Assembly (NCBI GenBank): GCA_944325555.1
Contig: CALVAN010000021.1
Location: 1-34,527 of the forward strand
Direction: 5' to 3'
Source of the DNA: Candidatus Gastranaerophilales bacterium
GTDB lineage: Bacteria > Cyanobacteriota > Vampirovibrionia > Gastranaerophilales > Gastranaerophilaceae
DNA length: 34,527 bases
The notes beneath the pieces are model-generated. The model saw only the letters and a program-made list of their open reading frames with translations, was not told the origin of the DNA and did not search any database. This document shows, in pieces, positions 22,937 through 29,809 of this stretch (the stretch's first letter is position 1; each line of letters opens with the position of its first letter). The translations under genes and the position numbers were made by a program.

Positions 22937-23448
22937 TTTTGATTTAGAGGCTCCTTAGATGCTTTCAAATTATTATACAATGTTTTGAACTTTTCGTACC
23001 ATATATTTTCCGTAAACATAATCAGGGCATTTTCATTGTTGTCCTGATAATAACCTTTACGGGTGCCGATAGACTTAAACCCGTTTTTTTCATACAAGGA
23101 TATTGCGGGAATATTAGATTCTCTCACTTCAAGAGTTATGTATTTAATTTTATTTTTGTAACAATCATCAATAATTGCAAAAAGAAGGTGCTGTGCAACT
23201 CCCATTTTTCTGAAATCCGGATTAACGGAAAGAGTTGTAATATGTGCTTCTTCAAAGATATGCCAGCAGCCTGCATAACCCATTAAAGTGTTTTTGTCAT
23301 TTAATGCACAATAATAATGAGCAAGGTTGTTTTCAAGTTCGTTATAAAAAGATTCCTTAGACCAGTGATGCTCTCCGTAAGAAAGCGCTTCAAGGCGGAC
23401 AACCTCATCAACATCTGATTTTTGCATTTGTCTTATTGTTATATTCAT
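22933..23448 (-). CDS. rimI: Ribosomal-protein-alanine N-acetyltransferase RimI-like
   Basis: GNAT enzyme; RimI acetylates the N-terminal Ala of S18 in E. coli and has wider targets elsewhere. It has 171 residues. Seen: HHWSKESFYNELENN (27-41, typical RimI), the acetyl-CoA loop RKMGVAQ (80-86), LEVRESNIPAISLYEKNGF and IGTRKGYYQDNNENALIM. The end after about 150 is a short extension. It has no Shine-Dalgarno site; TAAAAT lies 6 bases before the ATG. First gene of the rimI-bioY unit. Confidence 0.88.
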   Translation of the reverse strand: MNITIRQMQKSDVDEVVRLEALSYGEHHWSKESFYNELENNLAHYYCALNDKNTLMGYAGCWHIFEEAHITTLSVNPDFRKMGVAQHLLFAIIDDCYKNKIKYITLEVRESNIPAISLYEKNGFKSIGTRKGYYQDNNENALIMFTENIWYEKFKTLYNNLKASKEPLNQK

Positions 23449-23454
23449 AGCAAA

Positions 23455-23483
23455 ATTTTATCAAAACAGTTTTTTATAGTCCA
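23455..23483 (-). promoter_or_regulatory. Promoter of rimI-bioY, possible leaderless start
   Basis: On the minus strand TGGACT and TAAAAT (23455-23460) are separated by 17 bases, and the -10 box ends 6 bases before the rimI ATG. There is no room for a normal ribosome site. Confidence 0.45.
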
Positions 23484-23565
23484 GAAATAACCGTAAAATT
23501 TGTATTTATATATTTTATTTGTTAGAATACAGCTGTATATATGTTAGTGTAACGGATTAGTATAA

Positions 23566-25668
23566 ATGTCAGAGTTTGAAATGCCTAAAAAATTTAAAAA
23601 CCCTAAAAAAAACGGCCCGTTTAAACAGCTGTTTATAATGCTGTTTTCTTTTATGCTTGCAGGTTTTATCGGGGTAAATATGTATTTGGCTTCGCAGCCG
23701 CCAATACAGCATCTGGAAGATTTTAAACCAAATGTTGTAACAAAAATTTATTCGGCTGACGGTGAAGTTATAAAAACATTTACCGCATATAAGTTTGAAA
23801 AAGTTGATATTGAAAATGTTCCCGAAGATATCAAAAATGCAATTATTGCAACTGAGGACAAAAACTTTTACCATCACCACGGTTATGATCCGATAGGTGT
23901 TGCCCGTTCAATGGTTGTAAACATTATGACAGGAGATCTAAAGCAGGGTGCAAGTACTATTACTCAGCAGCTTGCGAGAATACTTTTCTTAAGCAATGAA
24001 AAAACTTTTGACAGAAAGATAAAAGAATTTATTGTTGCTGCAAGAATTGAAAAAACAATTTCAAAGGATCAAATTCTTGAAATGTATCTTAATAATGTAT
24101 ATTTGGGTTCAGGTGCATACGGGGTAGCCGGTGCTGCTCAGATATATTTTAATAAACCATTGAAGGATTTAACGCTTGCAGAGTCTGCTTTGATAGCAGG
24201 TCTTCCTCAGGCGCCTTCTGTTTATTCGCCGTATAACAATAAAAAACTGGCTTTACAACGACGTGATCAGGTTCTCGGCAGAATGTTAAAGATGCGTTAT
24301 ATTACACAGGAACAATACGATGCTGCTAAAAAAGAAAAATTACACTTAAATCCGAATCCGAGTGTATATTCATTGAATCGTGCTCCGTATTTTGTTGATT
24401 ACGCAATGAACGAGCTTGAGGAGCTGGGCTTTGACGAAACGGAAATTTCGCAGGGCGGTTATAAAATAACTACAACATTGAATTATAAAGCACAAAAGAC
24501 TGCCGAAGATGCTGTTGTAAAAACTCTTGGCTCCGGCGGTAACAGACAAGCTGCCGTTTTTGCATTTTCTCCCATTACCGGAGAAATTTATGTATATGTC
24601 GGTGGAAAAAACTATTATAAAAGTCAATACGACCGTGTAACACAATCAATAAGACCTCCCGGGTCTGCGTTTAAGCCGTTTGTTTATGCAGCGGCGATAG
24701 AAAAGGGCTGGGGACCTAATGATATGTTGGATGATACCCCTGTTAACATCAATGGGTGGCGTCCTCATAACTATAATAACAAATACAGGGGCAGATTGCC
24801 GTTGTATATGGGGTTGACTTTGTCTTCAAACGTAATGGCTGCAAGACTTATTAAAGATGTAGGAGTACGTTCTGTTATAGGTGTTGCTCGTTCCCTGGGT
24901 ATTACAACTCCGCTTGAATATGATATGACTATTGCACTCGGTTCTAACGGTGTAAAACTATATGAAATGACTGTTGCATATGGAGCATTAGCTAATGGCG
25001 GCTTTAAAGTGAAACCATATGCCGTAGAAAGGGTAGAAACTTCCAGAGGAAAAGTAATATATCAAGCGCCCAAAACAAGGGTTATGAAAGTACTTAACTT
25101 AAATACTGCAGCAGTTGTTACTGCAATGTTAAAAACTGTTGTTGAAAGAGGTACTGCTCGTGCCGCAAATATAGGTGTTCCTGCTGCAGGTAAAACAGGT
25201 ACAACCGATGACAGCAAAGATGCTTCCTTCTATGGATATACACCGGATGTTGTTGCAGGTGTTTGGGTAGGAAACGATGATAACTCAAAGATGGGTAGTG
25301 TATATGGTAGTACAATTCCTGCTTCTGTTTGGAAATCAACAATGAAAGTACTTGTCGAAAAATTCGGAAAGTCTGATTTTGATTATCCTGAAATTGAATT
25401 AAAAAGATATGGAGCAGGAAATATAAAAATTATTTCTGATGAAGAAGCTCTTGAGGCAGAAAAGAAAACGGAACAGTCTGTTCCTAACATAGTTGGTGAT
25501 GTACTTGAAAAAGAACAACAAACACAGCAGCAGGAAGCACCAAATCCTGTATCCTTTAACAATACATTTTTGGAACCTACGCCAAAAGCACCTCAGCAAA
25601 AGCCTGCTTTAAAACCTGTTGCGCCACTTAATCCTCCTGTTCCACCATTACAAAAATTAGGTAATTAA
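23566..25668 (+). CDS. Class A penicillin-binding protein, PBP1A family
   Basis: Bifunctional peptidoglycan synthase anchored in the inner membrane. It has 700 residues: a short basic N-terminus, one membrane segment (about 21-43), a GT51 glycosyltransferase domain with E97 in IIATEDKNFYHHHGYD and GASTITQQLAR (128-138), and a transpeptidase domain with SAFK (S367, K370), SSN (420-422) and KTGTT (543-547). The tail (about 635-700) is rich in Pro, Gln and Ala and probably unstructured. All catalytic motifs are intact. It works on the lipid II made by the mur operon. Single-gene unit by position. Confidence 0.95.
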   Translation: MSEFEMPKKFKNPKKNGPFKQLFIMLFSFMLAGFIGVNMYLASQPPIQHLEDFKPNVVTKIYSADGEVIKTFTAYKFEKVDIENVPEDIKNAIIATEDKNFYHHHGYDPIGVARSMVVNIMTGDLKQGASTITQQLARILFLSNEKTFDRKIKEFIVAARIEKTISKDQILEMYLNNVYLGSGAYGVAGAAQIYFNKPLKDLTLAESALIAGLPQAPSVYSPYNNKKLALQRRDQVLGRMLKMRYITQEQYDAAKKEKLHLNPNPSVYSLNRAPYFVDYAMNELEELGFDETEISQGGYKITTTLNYKAQKTAEDAVVKTLGSGGNRQAAVFAFSPITGEIYVYVGGKNYYKSQYDRVTQSIRPPGSAFKPFVYAAAIEKGWGPNDMLDDTPVNINGWRPHNYNNKYRGRLPLYMGLTLSSNVMAARLIKDVGVRSVIGVARSLGITTPLEYDMTIALGSNGVKLYEMTVAYGALANGGFKVKPYAVERVETSRGKVIYQAPKTRVMKVLNLNTAAVVTAMLKTVVERGTARAANIGVPAAGKTGTTDDSKDASFYGYTPDVVAGVWVGNDDNSKMGSVYGSTIPASVWKSTMKVLVEKFGKSDFDYPEIELKRYGAGNIKIISDEEALEAEKKTEQSVPNIVGDVLEKEQQTQQQEAPNPVSFNNTFLEPTPKAPQQKPALKPVAPLNPPVPPLQKLGN

Positions 25669-25710
25669 ATTTTAATTAACATTTGTTTAAATAATAGCAA
25701 AAATTTTTAT

Positions 25711-25747
25711 ATAGCCGTGTTAATACTAAAAAGGTTAACACGGCTAT
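25711..25747 (+). promoter_or_regulatory. Perfect 13-bp hairpin covering the start of the next gene
   Basis: ATAGCCGTGTTAA (25711-25723) pairs with TTAACACGGCTAT (25735-25747). The loop TACTAAAAAGG holds a Shine-Dalgarno-like AAAAAGG, and the right arm ends on the AT of the ATG at 25746. It may end PBP1A transcription in part or control translation of the downstream gene. It is not followed by a T run. Confidence 0.7.
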
Positions 25748-26186
25748 GTTTAATAAAATCAACAACAATGTATCGTTTAAAGGTGTTTATATTTTCCCGA
25801 ATATAAATAATCTAAAAGAAAAAAACAGAGAAAAAGCAGGTTGTTTTGCAAAAATTGCAGGACAAGTTTTTCCTTCCAATGATATTTTTCTCGGGGCAGA
25901 TGAAAAGGGTGAACTCTATATGAGAGTTCAAAAATCCAATCCGCTTCATCTTCTTCTGGATAATGAGATTGCGCAAAAAATGGATATGAATCCTATTCAA
26001 CTTGCTGCTTTAATTAATCTTGTAACTGCATATAAATATGCTCACGACAAACTTTGGGGTATCCCTGAAGCGTATATTTTGGATAAAACAAACAATATAG
26101 ATGATATGGATACAATGGATGTATCATACCAATTTTGCAGATCAATAGATTTGTTTAATAAAACACATAAAGAAATTGAGAGCTGA
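25746..26186 (+). CDS. Hypothetical protein with N-terminal VSFKG motif, 146 residues
   Basis: Begins MFNKINNNVSFKGVYIFPNI. A short N-terminal segment ending in SFKG is, from memory, frequent in small proteins of Gastranaerophilales-type genomes, so this may be a lineage-specific family; that is recollection, not a search. The middle has hydrophobic strands (ELYMRVQKSNPLHLLLDNEI) and a helical region (MNPIQLAALINLVTAYKYAH). No signal peptide or membrane segment. Its start codon is in the arm of the hairpin at 25711-25747. It ends in a strong terminator. Function unknown. Confidence 0.75.
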   Translation: MFNKINNNVSFKGVYIFPNINNLKEKNREKAGCFAKIAGQVFPSNDIFLGADEKGELYMRVQKSNPLHLLLDNEIAQKMDMNPIQLAALINLVTAYKYAHDKLWGIPEAYILDKTNNIDDMDTMDVSYQFCRSIDLFNKTHKEIES

Positions 26187-26187
26187 T

Positions 26188-26222
26188 AAAAAGCCCTGTA
26201 TCAATTTGATACAGGGCTTTTT
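26188..26222. terminator. Bidirectional terminator
   Basis: AAAAAGCCCTGTATCAA (26188-26204) and TTGATACAGGGCTTTTT (26206-26222) are perfect inverted copies around one T. It serves the VSFKG gene (+) and the flavodiiron gene (-). Confidence 0.93.
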
Positions 26223-26236
26223 ATTAATAATAATTT

Positions 26237-27418
26237 TTATAAGCTTTTGTGTTTTTCTATTATTTGGTCTGCAAGTGTATCGATTTTTTCAAAATCTTCT
26301 TTTCTTGGCTGACCTTTCACAATAACGTAATCCAGTTTTTCTGGTTTTATTATTGTAAACATTTTTTCTATTGTACCTTCAAGATTTCCGCCCCAGCCGT
26401 AAGATCCGATTATAGAGTAGTATCTTAATTTTGGTCTTAAAGCGTTAACAAGGTATGCTGCAGTTACTGCAGCAGGGTGAGGACCTGCAAGTACCATTGA
26501 AGAACCGAGGACTACGGTTGCACAATCCACGAGTTCCATAGAAAGTTCACCTTCGTCACAGTGCACAAGGTCAAACAATTTAACGTCAATTCCCGCATTG
26601 GTTAGTTTTTCCGCCAATCTGTTAACCAGCATTGTTGTACTTTCATACATTGAAACGTAAGGTATAACAACTTTGTTTTCTACCCTGTCTGATGTCCAGT
26701 CAGCGTACAAATCCAAAATCCATTCGGGTTTGTCATAAACAGGGCCGTGGCTCGGTAAAATAATATCAACATCCATTGATTTTACTTTGTCGGTATATTT
26801 TTTAGCAAAATTTCTAAACGGCATTATGATTTCCGCATAATATCTTTTTGCTGCTTCTACAAGGTCTTCCGTGTAATCTGCAAAAAGTTCGTGTTTTGTA
26901 TAGTGAGAACCTAAAAAGTCACATGTGAATAACATTTTGTCTTCTTTTAAATAAGAAAACATTGTATCGGGCCAGTGAACGAACGGAGCAATAATAAATT
27001 GGAATGTTTTATCCCCCAAAGAAAGTTCGTCACCGTCGTTTATTACAATAAACTTATCTTCATCCACGTGAAGCATGTTGATAACATTTTCTTTAACTTT
27101 GGAGTTAGTTACCACTTTGGCTTCGGGAAACATTTCCAAAAGCATCGGAATCCCGCCCGAGTGATCCTGTTCTGCGTGGTTAGAGATAATGTAATCCACT
27201 TTTGTTATGTTATTTTCCTGCAGTCTTTTTTTGTATTCATCAAGTTTTTTGGGGTAATCAGTATCTACGATGGCTGTTTTTTCGCTGCCTTTAACAAGAT
27301 AAGAGTTATAAGTTGTACCCTGCGGAAGTGGAACCAACTGGTCAAAGAGCTTTCTGTTCGCATCTTTTGAGCCGATAAAAAAGACATTGTTCTTTATAGG
27401 TCTGATTTTTAAATCCAT
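26237..27418 (-). CDS. Flavodiiron protein (FprA-type O2/NO reductase)
   Basis: Reduces O2 to water or NO to N2O with electrons from rubredoxin, protecting anaerobes. It has 393 residues: a metallo-beta-lactamase-like diiron domain with the full ligand set H81, E83, D85 (HAEQDHSG), H148, D167 and H224, then a flavodoxin domain (about 250-393) with VIPYVSMYESTTMLVNRLAE for FMN binding. There is no C-terminal rubredoxin or flavin reductase fusion, so it is the simple class. A rubredoxin gene lies just upstream in the same direction, and AAGGAGA precedes the ATG. Confidence 0.95.
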   Translation of the reverse strand: MDLKIRPIKNNVFFIGSKDANRKLFDQLVPLPQGTTYNSYLVKGSEKTAIVDTDYPKKLDEYKKRLQENNITKVDYIISNHAEQDHSGGIPMLLEMFPEAKVVTNSKVKENVINMLHVDEDKFIVINDGDELSLGDKTFQFIIAPFVHWPDTMFSYLKEDKMLFTCDFLGSHYTKHELFADYTEDLVEAAKRYYAEIIMPFRNFAKKYTDKVKSMDVDIILPSHGPVYDKPEWILDLYADWTSDRVENKVVIPYVSMYESTTMLVNRLAEKLTNAGIDVKLFDLVHCDEGELSMELVDCATVVLGSSMVLAGPHPAAVTAAYLVNALRPKLRYYSIIGSYGWGGNLEGTIEKMFTIIKPEKLDYVIVKGQPRKEDFEKIDTLADQIIEKHKSL

Positions 27419-27497
27419 GACGATATCTCCTTATTTTATAAGGGGATTTCACTGCCAAAAATCCTTGTGTGCTCGTGTTTACTTATTTAAAATAGGG

Positions 27498-27635
27498 TTA
27501 TACTTTGGAAAATTCGTCTTTTCCCACGCCGCATAGCGGACAAACCCAGTCAGCAGGTAAATCTTCAAAAGGGATATTATCATGTTCGGCGGGGTCATAA
27601 ACATAACCGCATACGTTACAAATGTATTCGTCCAT
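27498..27635 (-). CDS. Rubredoxin
   Basis: Small iron protein that carries single electrons, here most likely to the flavodiiron protein 79 bases downstream. It has 45 residues. The two iron-binding knuckles are clear: [16 protein letters not shown] near the start and [18 protein letters not shown] at the end (CxxC twice). It is slightly shorter than the usual 52-54 residues because of a short loop. AAAAGGAG sits 8 bases before the ATG. Its NAD(P)H-rubredoxin reductase is not in the window. Confidence 0.93.
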   Translation of the reverse strand: MDEYICNVCGYVYDPAEHDNIPFEDLPADWVCPLCGVGKDEFSKV

Positions 27636-27961
27636 CAAAAATGCTCCTTTTAACTTTTACCTGAGCAGTATAAATTATTATGCGACAAAAATAAATCGCC
27701 GTACAGGTTAGGTTAAAGATTGTAAAATTTTCATATGGTCGACTGAGGGTTAAGCATTCAAAAATATAACCAGAGAGCAAAACACATCGATTTTATTATA
27801 AAAATGTGAGATAAGGAAAATTCGATTTATTATTTTATGTTCCATCTGATTAGAGATTTATTCTATATGAACAAGCAAAAAATTAAAAACATATTTTAGT
27901 GATGAATTTTTAATAATGTATATCAGAGTATCTGCAATTAAAATAAAAAGATTTTTCTTTT
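27636..27961. other. Spacer upstream of the rubredoxin gene
   Basis: About 325 AT-rich bases. It must hold the promoter of the rubredoxin-flavodiiron unit, but no clear -35/-10 pair, operator or hairpin was picked out. Only very short open frames (for example 11 codons near 27868) occur. Confidence 0.5.
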
Positions 27962-28384
27962 TTATTTAAATTTAAAATCCGGATATAAATAATCGAGTTC
28001 TTTTATATATTTATTTACTTCAAGTCCAGTACAACTTTTGGAAGTAATAGCTTTATATTTATAACATAATTTTATTGTACATGTTGTTGTGCCAAAATCA
28101 TGTTTTTTTACAACAACATTTCCGCATTGACCATTGTTATAAGCAGCTCTGATGAATTTATGATCTTCCATACAATATTTGTATGCAAAAGGCGAAATCT
28201 TTTTGGATTCTTCCTCTCTCCAAGTTTTGCAATTTTCATCGTCTGTTTTATTTGGGTCAAAAGAAGCCGAAAATGTGTAATTTTCTGCATTAACATTAAC
28301 ACAATAAACCTCTTGGCACTTTGCAACAGGAATATATGCAAGAAATAAAAACAATAAAATTAATATTTTTGTGAATTTTTTCAT
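27962..28384 (-). CDS. Secreted Cys-rich protein, 140 residues, unknown
   Basis: The N-terminus MKKFTKILILLFLFLAYIPV is a clear signal peptide, with cleavage expected near residue 21-23; no proper lipobox is seen (VAKC). The rest carries eight Cys (C23, C28, C52, C71, C87, C102, C107, C118), suggesting disulfide bonds outside the cytosol, and is Lys/Tyr-rich with no membrane segment. No ribosome site; TATTAT lies 7 bases before the ATG. Single gene, no family recognised. Could be a periplasmic or secreted small protein. Confidence 0.75.
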   Translation of the reverse strand: MKKFTKILILLFLFLAYIPVAKCQEVYCVNVNAENYTFSASFDPNKTDDENCKTWREEESKKISPFAYKYCMEDHKFIRAAYNNGQCGNVVVKKHDFGTTTCTIKLCYKYKAITSKSCTGLEVNKYIKELDYLYPDFKFK

Positions 28385-28601
28385 ATATTTTATAATATTT
28401 TACTAAATAATTATAAATTGTGTTAAAGCAGAACACAATCCAACAAATAAATTAAAGTATGTAGGTTGCGATAAATTAAAATTTCCCGCAACCAAAAATG
28501 TTTTTGTTGGCGTTTTGAAATCTTCGATTGAGTTATGCAATGATTGTGTGTGCGTAAGCTTGCAGGTATTGTGGATTATTTCTCATCCCTCACAAACAAA
28601 T

Positions 28602-29717
28602 TTATTTCACAACAAACCCGGGCAGATGTTTGTCAACGAGTTTGCCGTTGAATTTTTCCAAAAGTTTGTGAAAAATGTAACTGACAGTGTCTCCTGCTTT
28701 GTATCCGTTTTCCAGTGCTTCCGCTTCTACGATTTGTTGCTCGTATGCTGCTTCATTATCTTTAAAGTCAGTGTAATTATCAAAATTTTCTTTGTATTGT
28801 TTTGCTTTCTGCGCTTTTTCTCCGTTCAGCAAGCCTTTTTCGTATAGTCTGACATCTCTGTACTGGCGGGCATGTGTCAATTCATGTTCTGTTATGGTAG
28901 TAAAAAACGGTTTGTAATCACATCCGGGGTAATCCGAATTAAAAATAAGCTTCCTTTCCGAATCTCTGTAAAATGCAAACTGTGTCGGTTCAACTCTTTT
29001 ATATCCGAGGTTCGCACATCTCAATTGTATATTTTCATCTTTCAGTCCGTTTTTTTGTATCGCATCTTTAAAAAGGTTGAGTTTAAATTCCTGAGGCTTC
29101 CAGAGCATTGTGTGTATATAGTCGTTGTTATATACATCCTCGGGTAAACCGTCGTTGGAATGTGTGACGGATTTTTTCGTTATATAGCCGTCTTTATCTC
29201 TTTGAATTGTTGTTTGATAATAGTTTTTGGGTGTTTTGTTCTGGTATTGATTTATTGAAGTTGTTTCAATATAAGGAGCATCGGGATTTGTTTTTTGTTT
29301 TTCAACAAGTGATTTTGTTACGACTTTGTTTTTGTCCGTATTCTCAGTAACCGTAAAAACTTCTTCTCTTGTTTTTACAACAGTTTTATTCTTTAAATTA
29401 ACAACCGAGGTTTTTACTTCTCTGTAAGGGAGTGTTCCTTGTTGGTTAAAGATGCGGGCTTCTCCAGTTGTATAAAATCTTTTTATCATATAGGGAAGAT
29501 TAAATTTAAATAGTCGGTAAAGTATATTGTTGTCTTTATCTCGCAGAGTGGATATTTGGGTTTTTCTTCCCTGTTTGTTTAAAACTTCTACTGTATCCAT
29601 CGAAACGGCATCGGGAAAGATTTTTTTAATTGCTTCCTGTTCAATTGCCTGATTTAAAACTTTTTTAAGCAATTTGGGTTTAATTGTACTTGTAATACCG
29701 GTTGGAGAAATTGCCAT
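28602..29717 (-). CDS. Putative HExxH zinc peptidase, 371 residues
   Basis: The C-terminal third has ITEHELTHARQYRD with HELTH at 278-282, and NEAAYEQQIVEAEALENGY about 45 residues later, which can supply the third Glu ligand as in gluzincins. The first 200 residues are rich in Thr, Lys and Asn with repeated short strands (KTVVKTREEVFTVTENTDK) and no recognised domain. No signal peptide or membrane segment. The start MAISPTGITSTIKPKL follows AGGCAGG. Single gene. It is unlike M50 or M10 proteins in the window. Peptidase activity is predicted from the motif only. Confidence 0.6.
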   Translation of the reverse strand: MAISPTGITSTIKPKLLKKVLNQAIEQEAIKKIFPDAVSMDTVEVLNKQGRKTQISTLRDKDNNILYRLFKFNLPYMIKRFYTTGEARIFNQQGTLPYREVKTSVVNLKNKTVVKTREEVFTVTENTDKNKVVTKSLVEKQKTNPDAPYIETTSINQYQNKTPKNYYQTTIQRDKDGYITKKSVTHSNDGLPEDVYNNDYIHTMLWKPQEFKLNLFKDAIQKNGLKDENIQLRCANLGYKRVEPTQFAFYRDSERKLIFNSDYPGCDYKPFFTTITEHELTHARQYRDVRLYEKGLLNGEKAQKAKQYKENFDNYTDFKDNEAAYEQQIVEAEALENGYKAGDTVSYIFHKLLEKFNGKLVDKHLPGFVVK

Positions 29718-29772
29718 TTACCTGCCTTTGTAACACCTTCACACTGACATAAAAACAAATCGCTTAAAAAAA

Positions 29773-29803
29773 TTGACATCAACTGAATACTTACGGGTAT
29801 AAT
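29773..29803 (+). promoter_or_regulatory. Consensus promoter of the uvrD-pepA unit
   Basis: TTGACA (29773-29778) and TATAAT (29798-29803), both perfect, are separated by 19 bases. The ATG follows 6 bases later and no ribosome site is present, so the mRNA is probably leaderless. Confidence 0.65.
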
Positions 29804-29809
29804 ATTTGT

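Noticed and set aside
27962-28384. Lipoprotein call for the Cys-rich secreted protein
   Set aside because: The residues before C23 are VAK, which do not fit a lipobox; a plain signal peptide is more likely.
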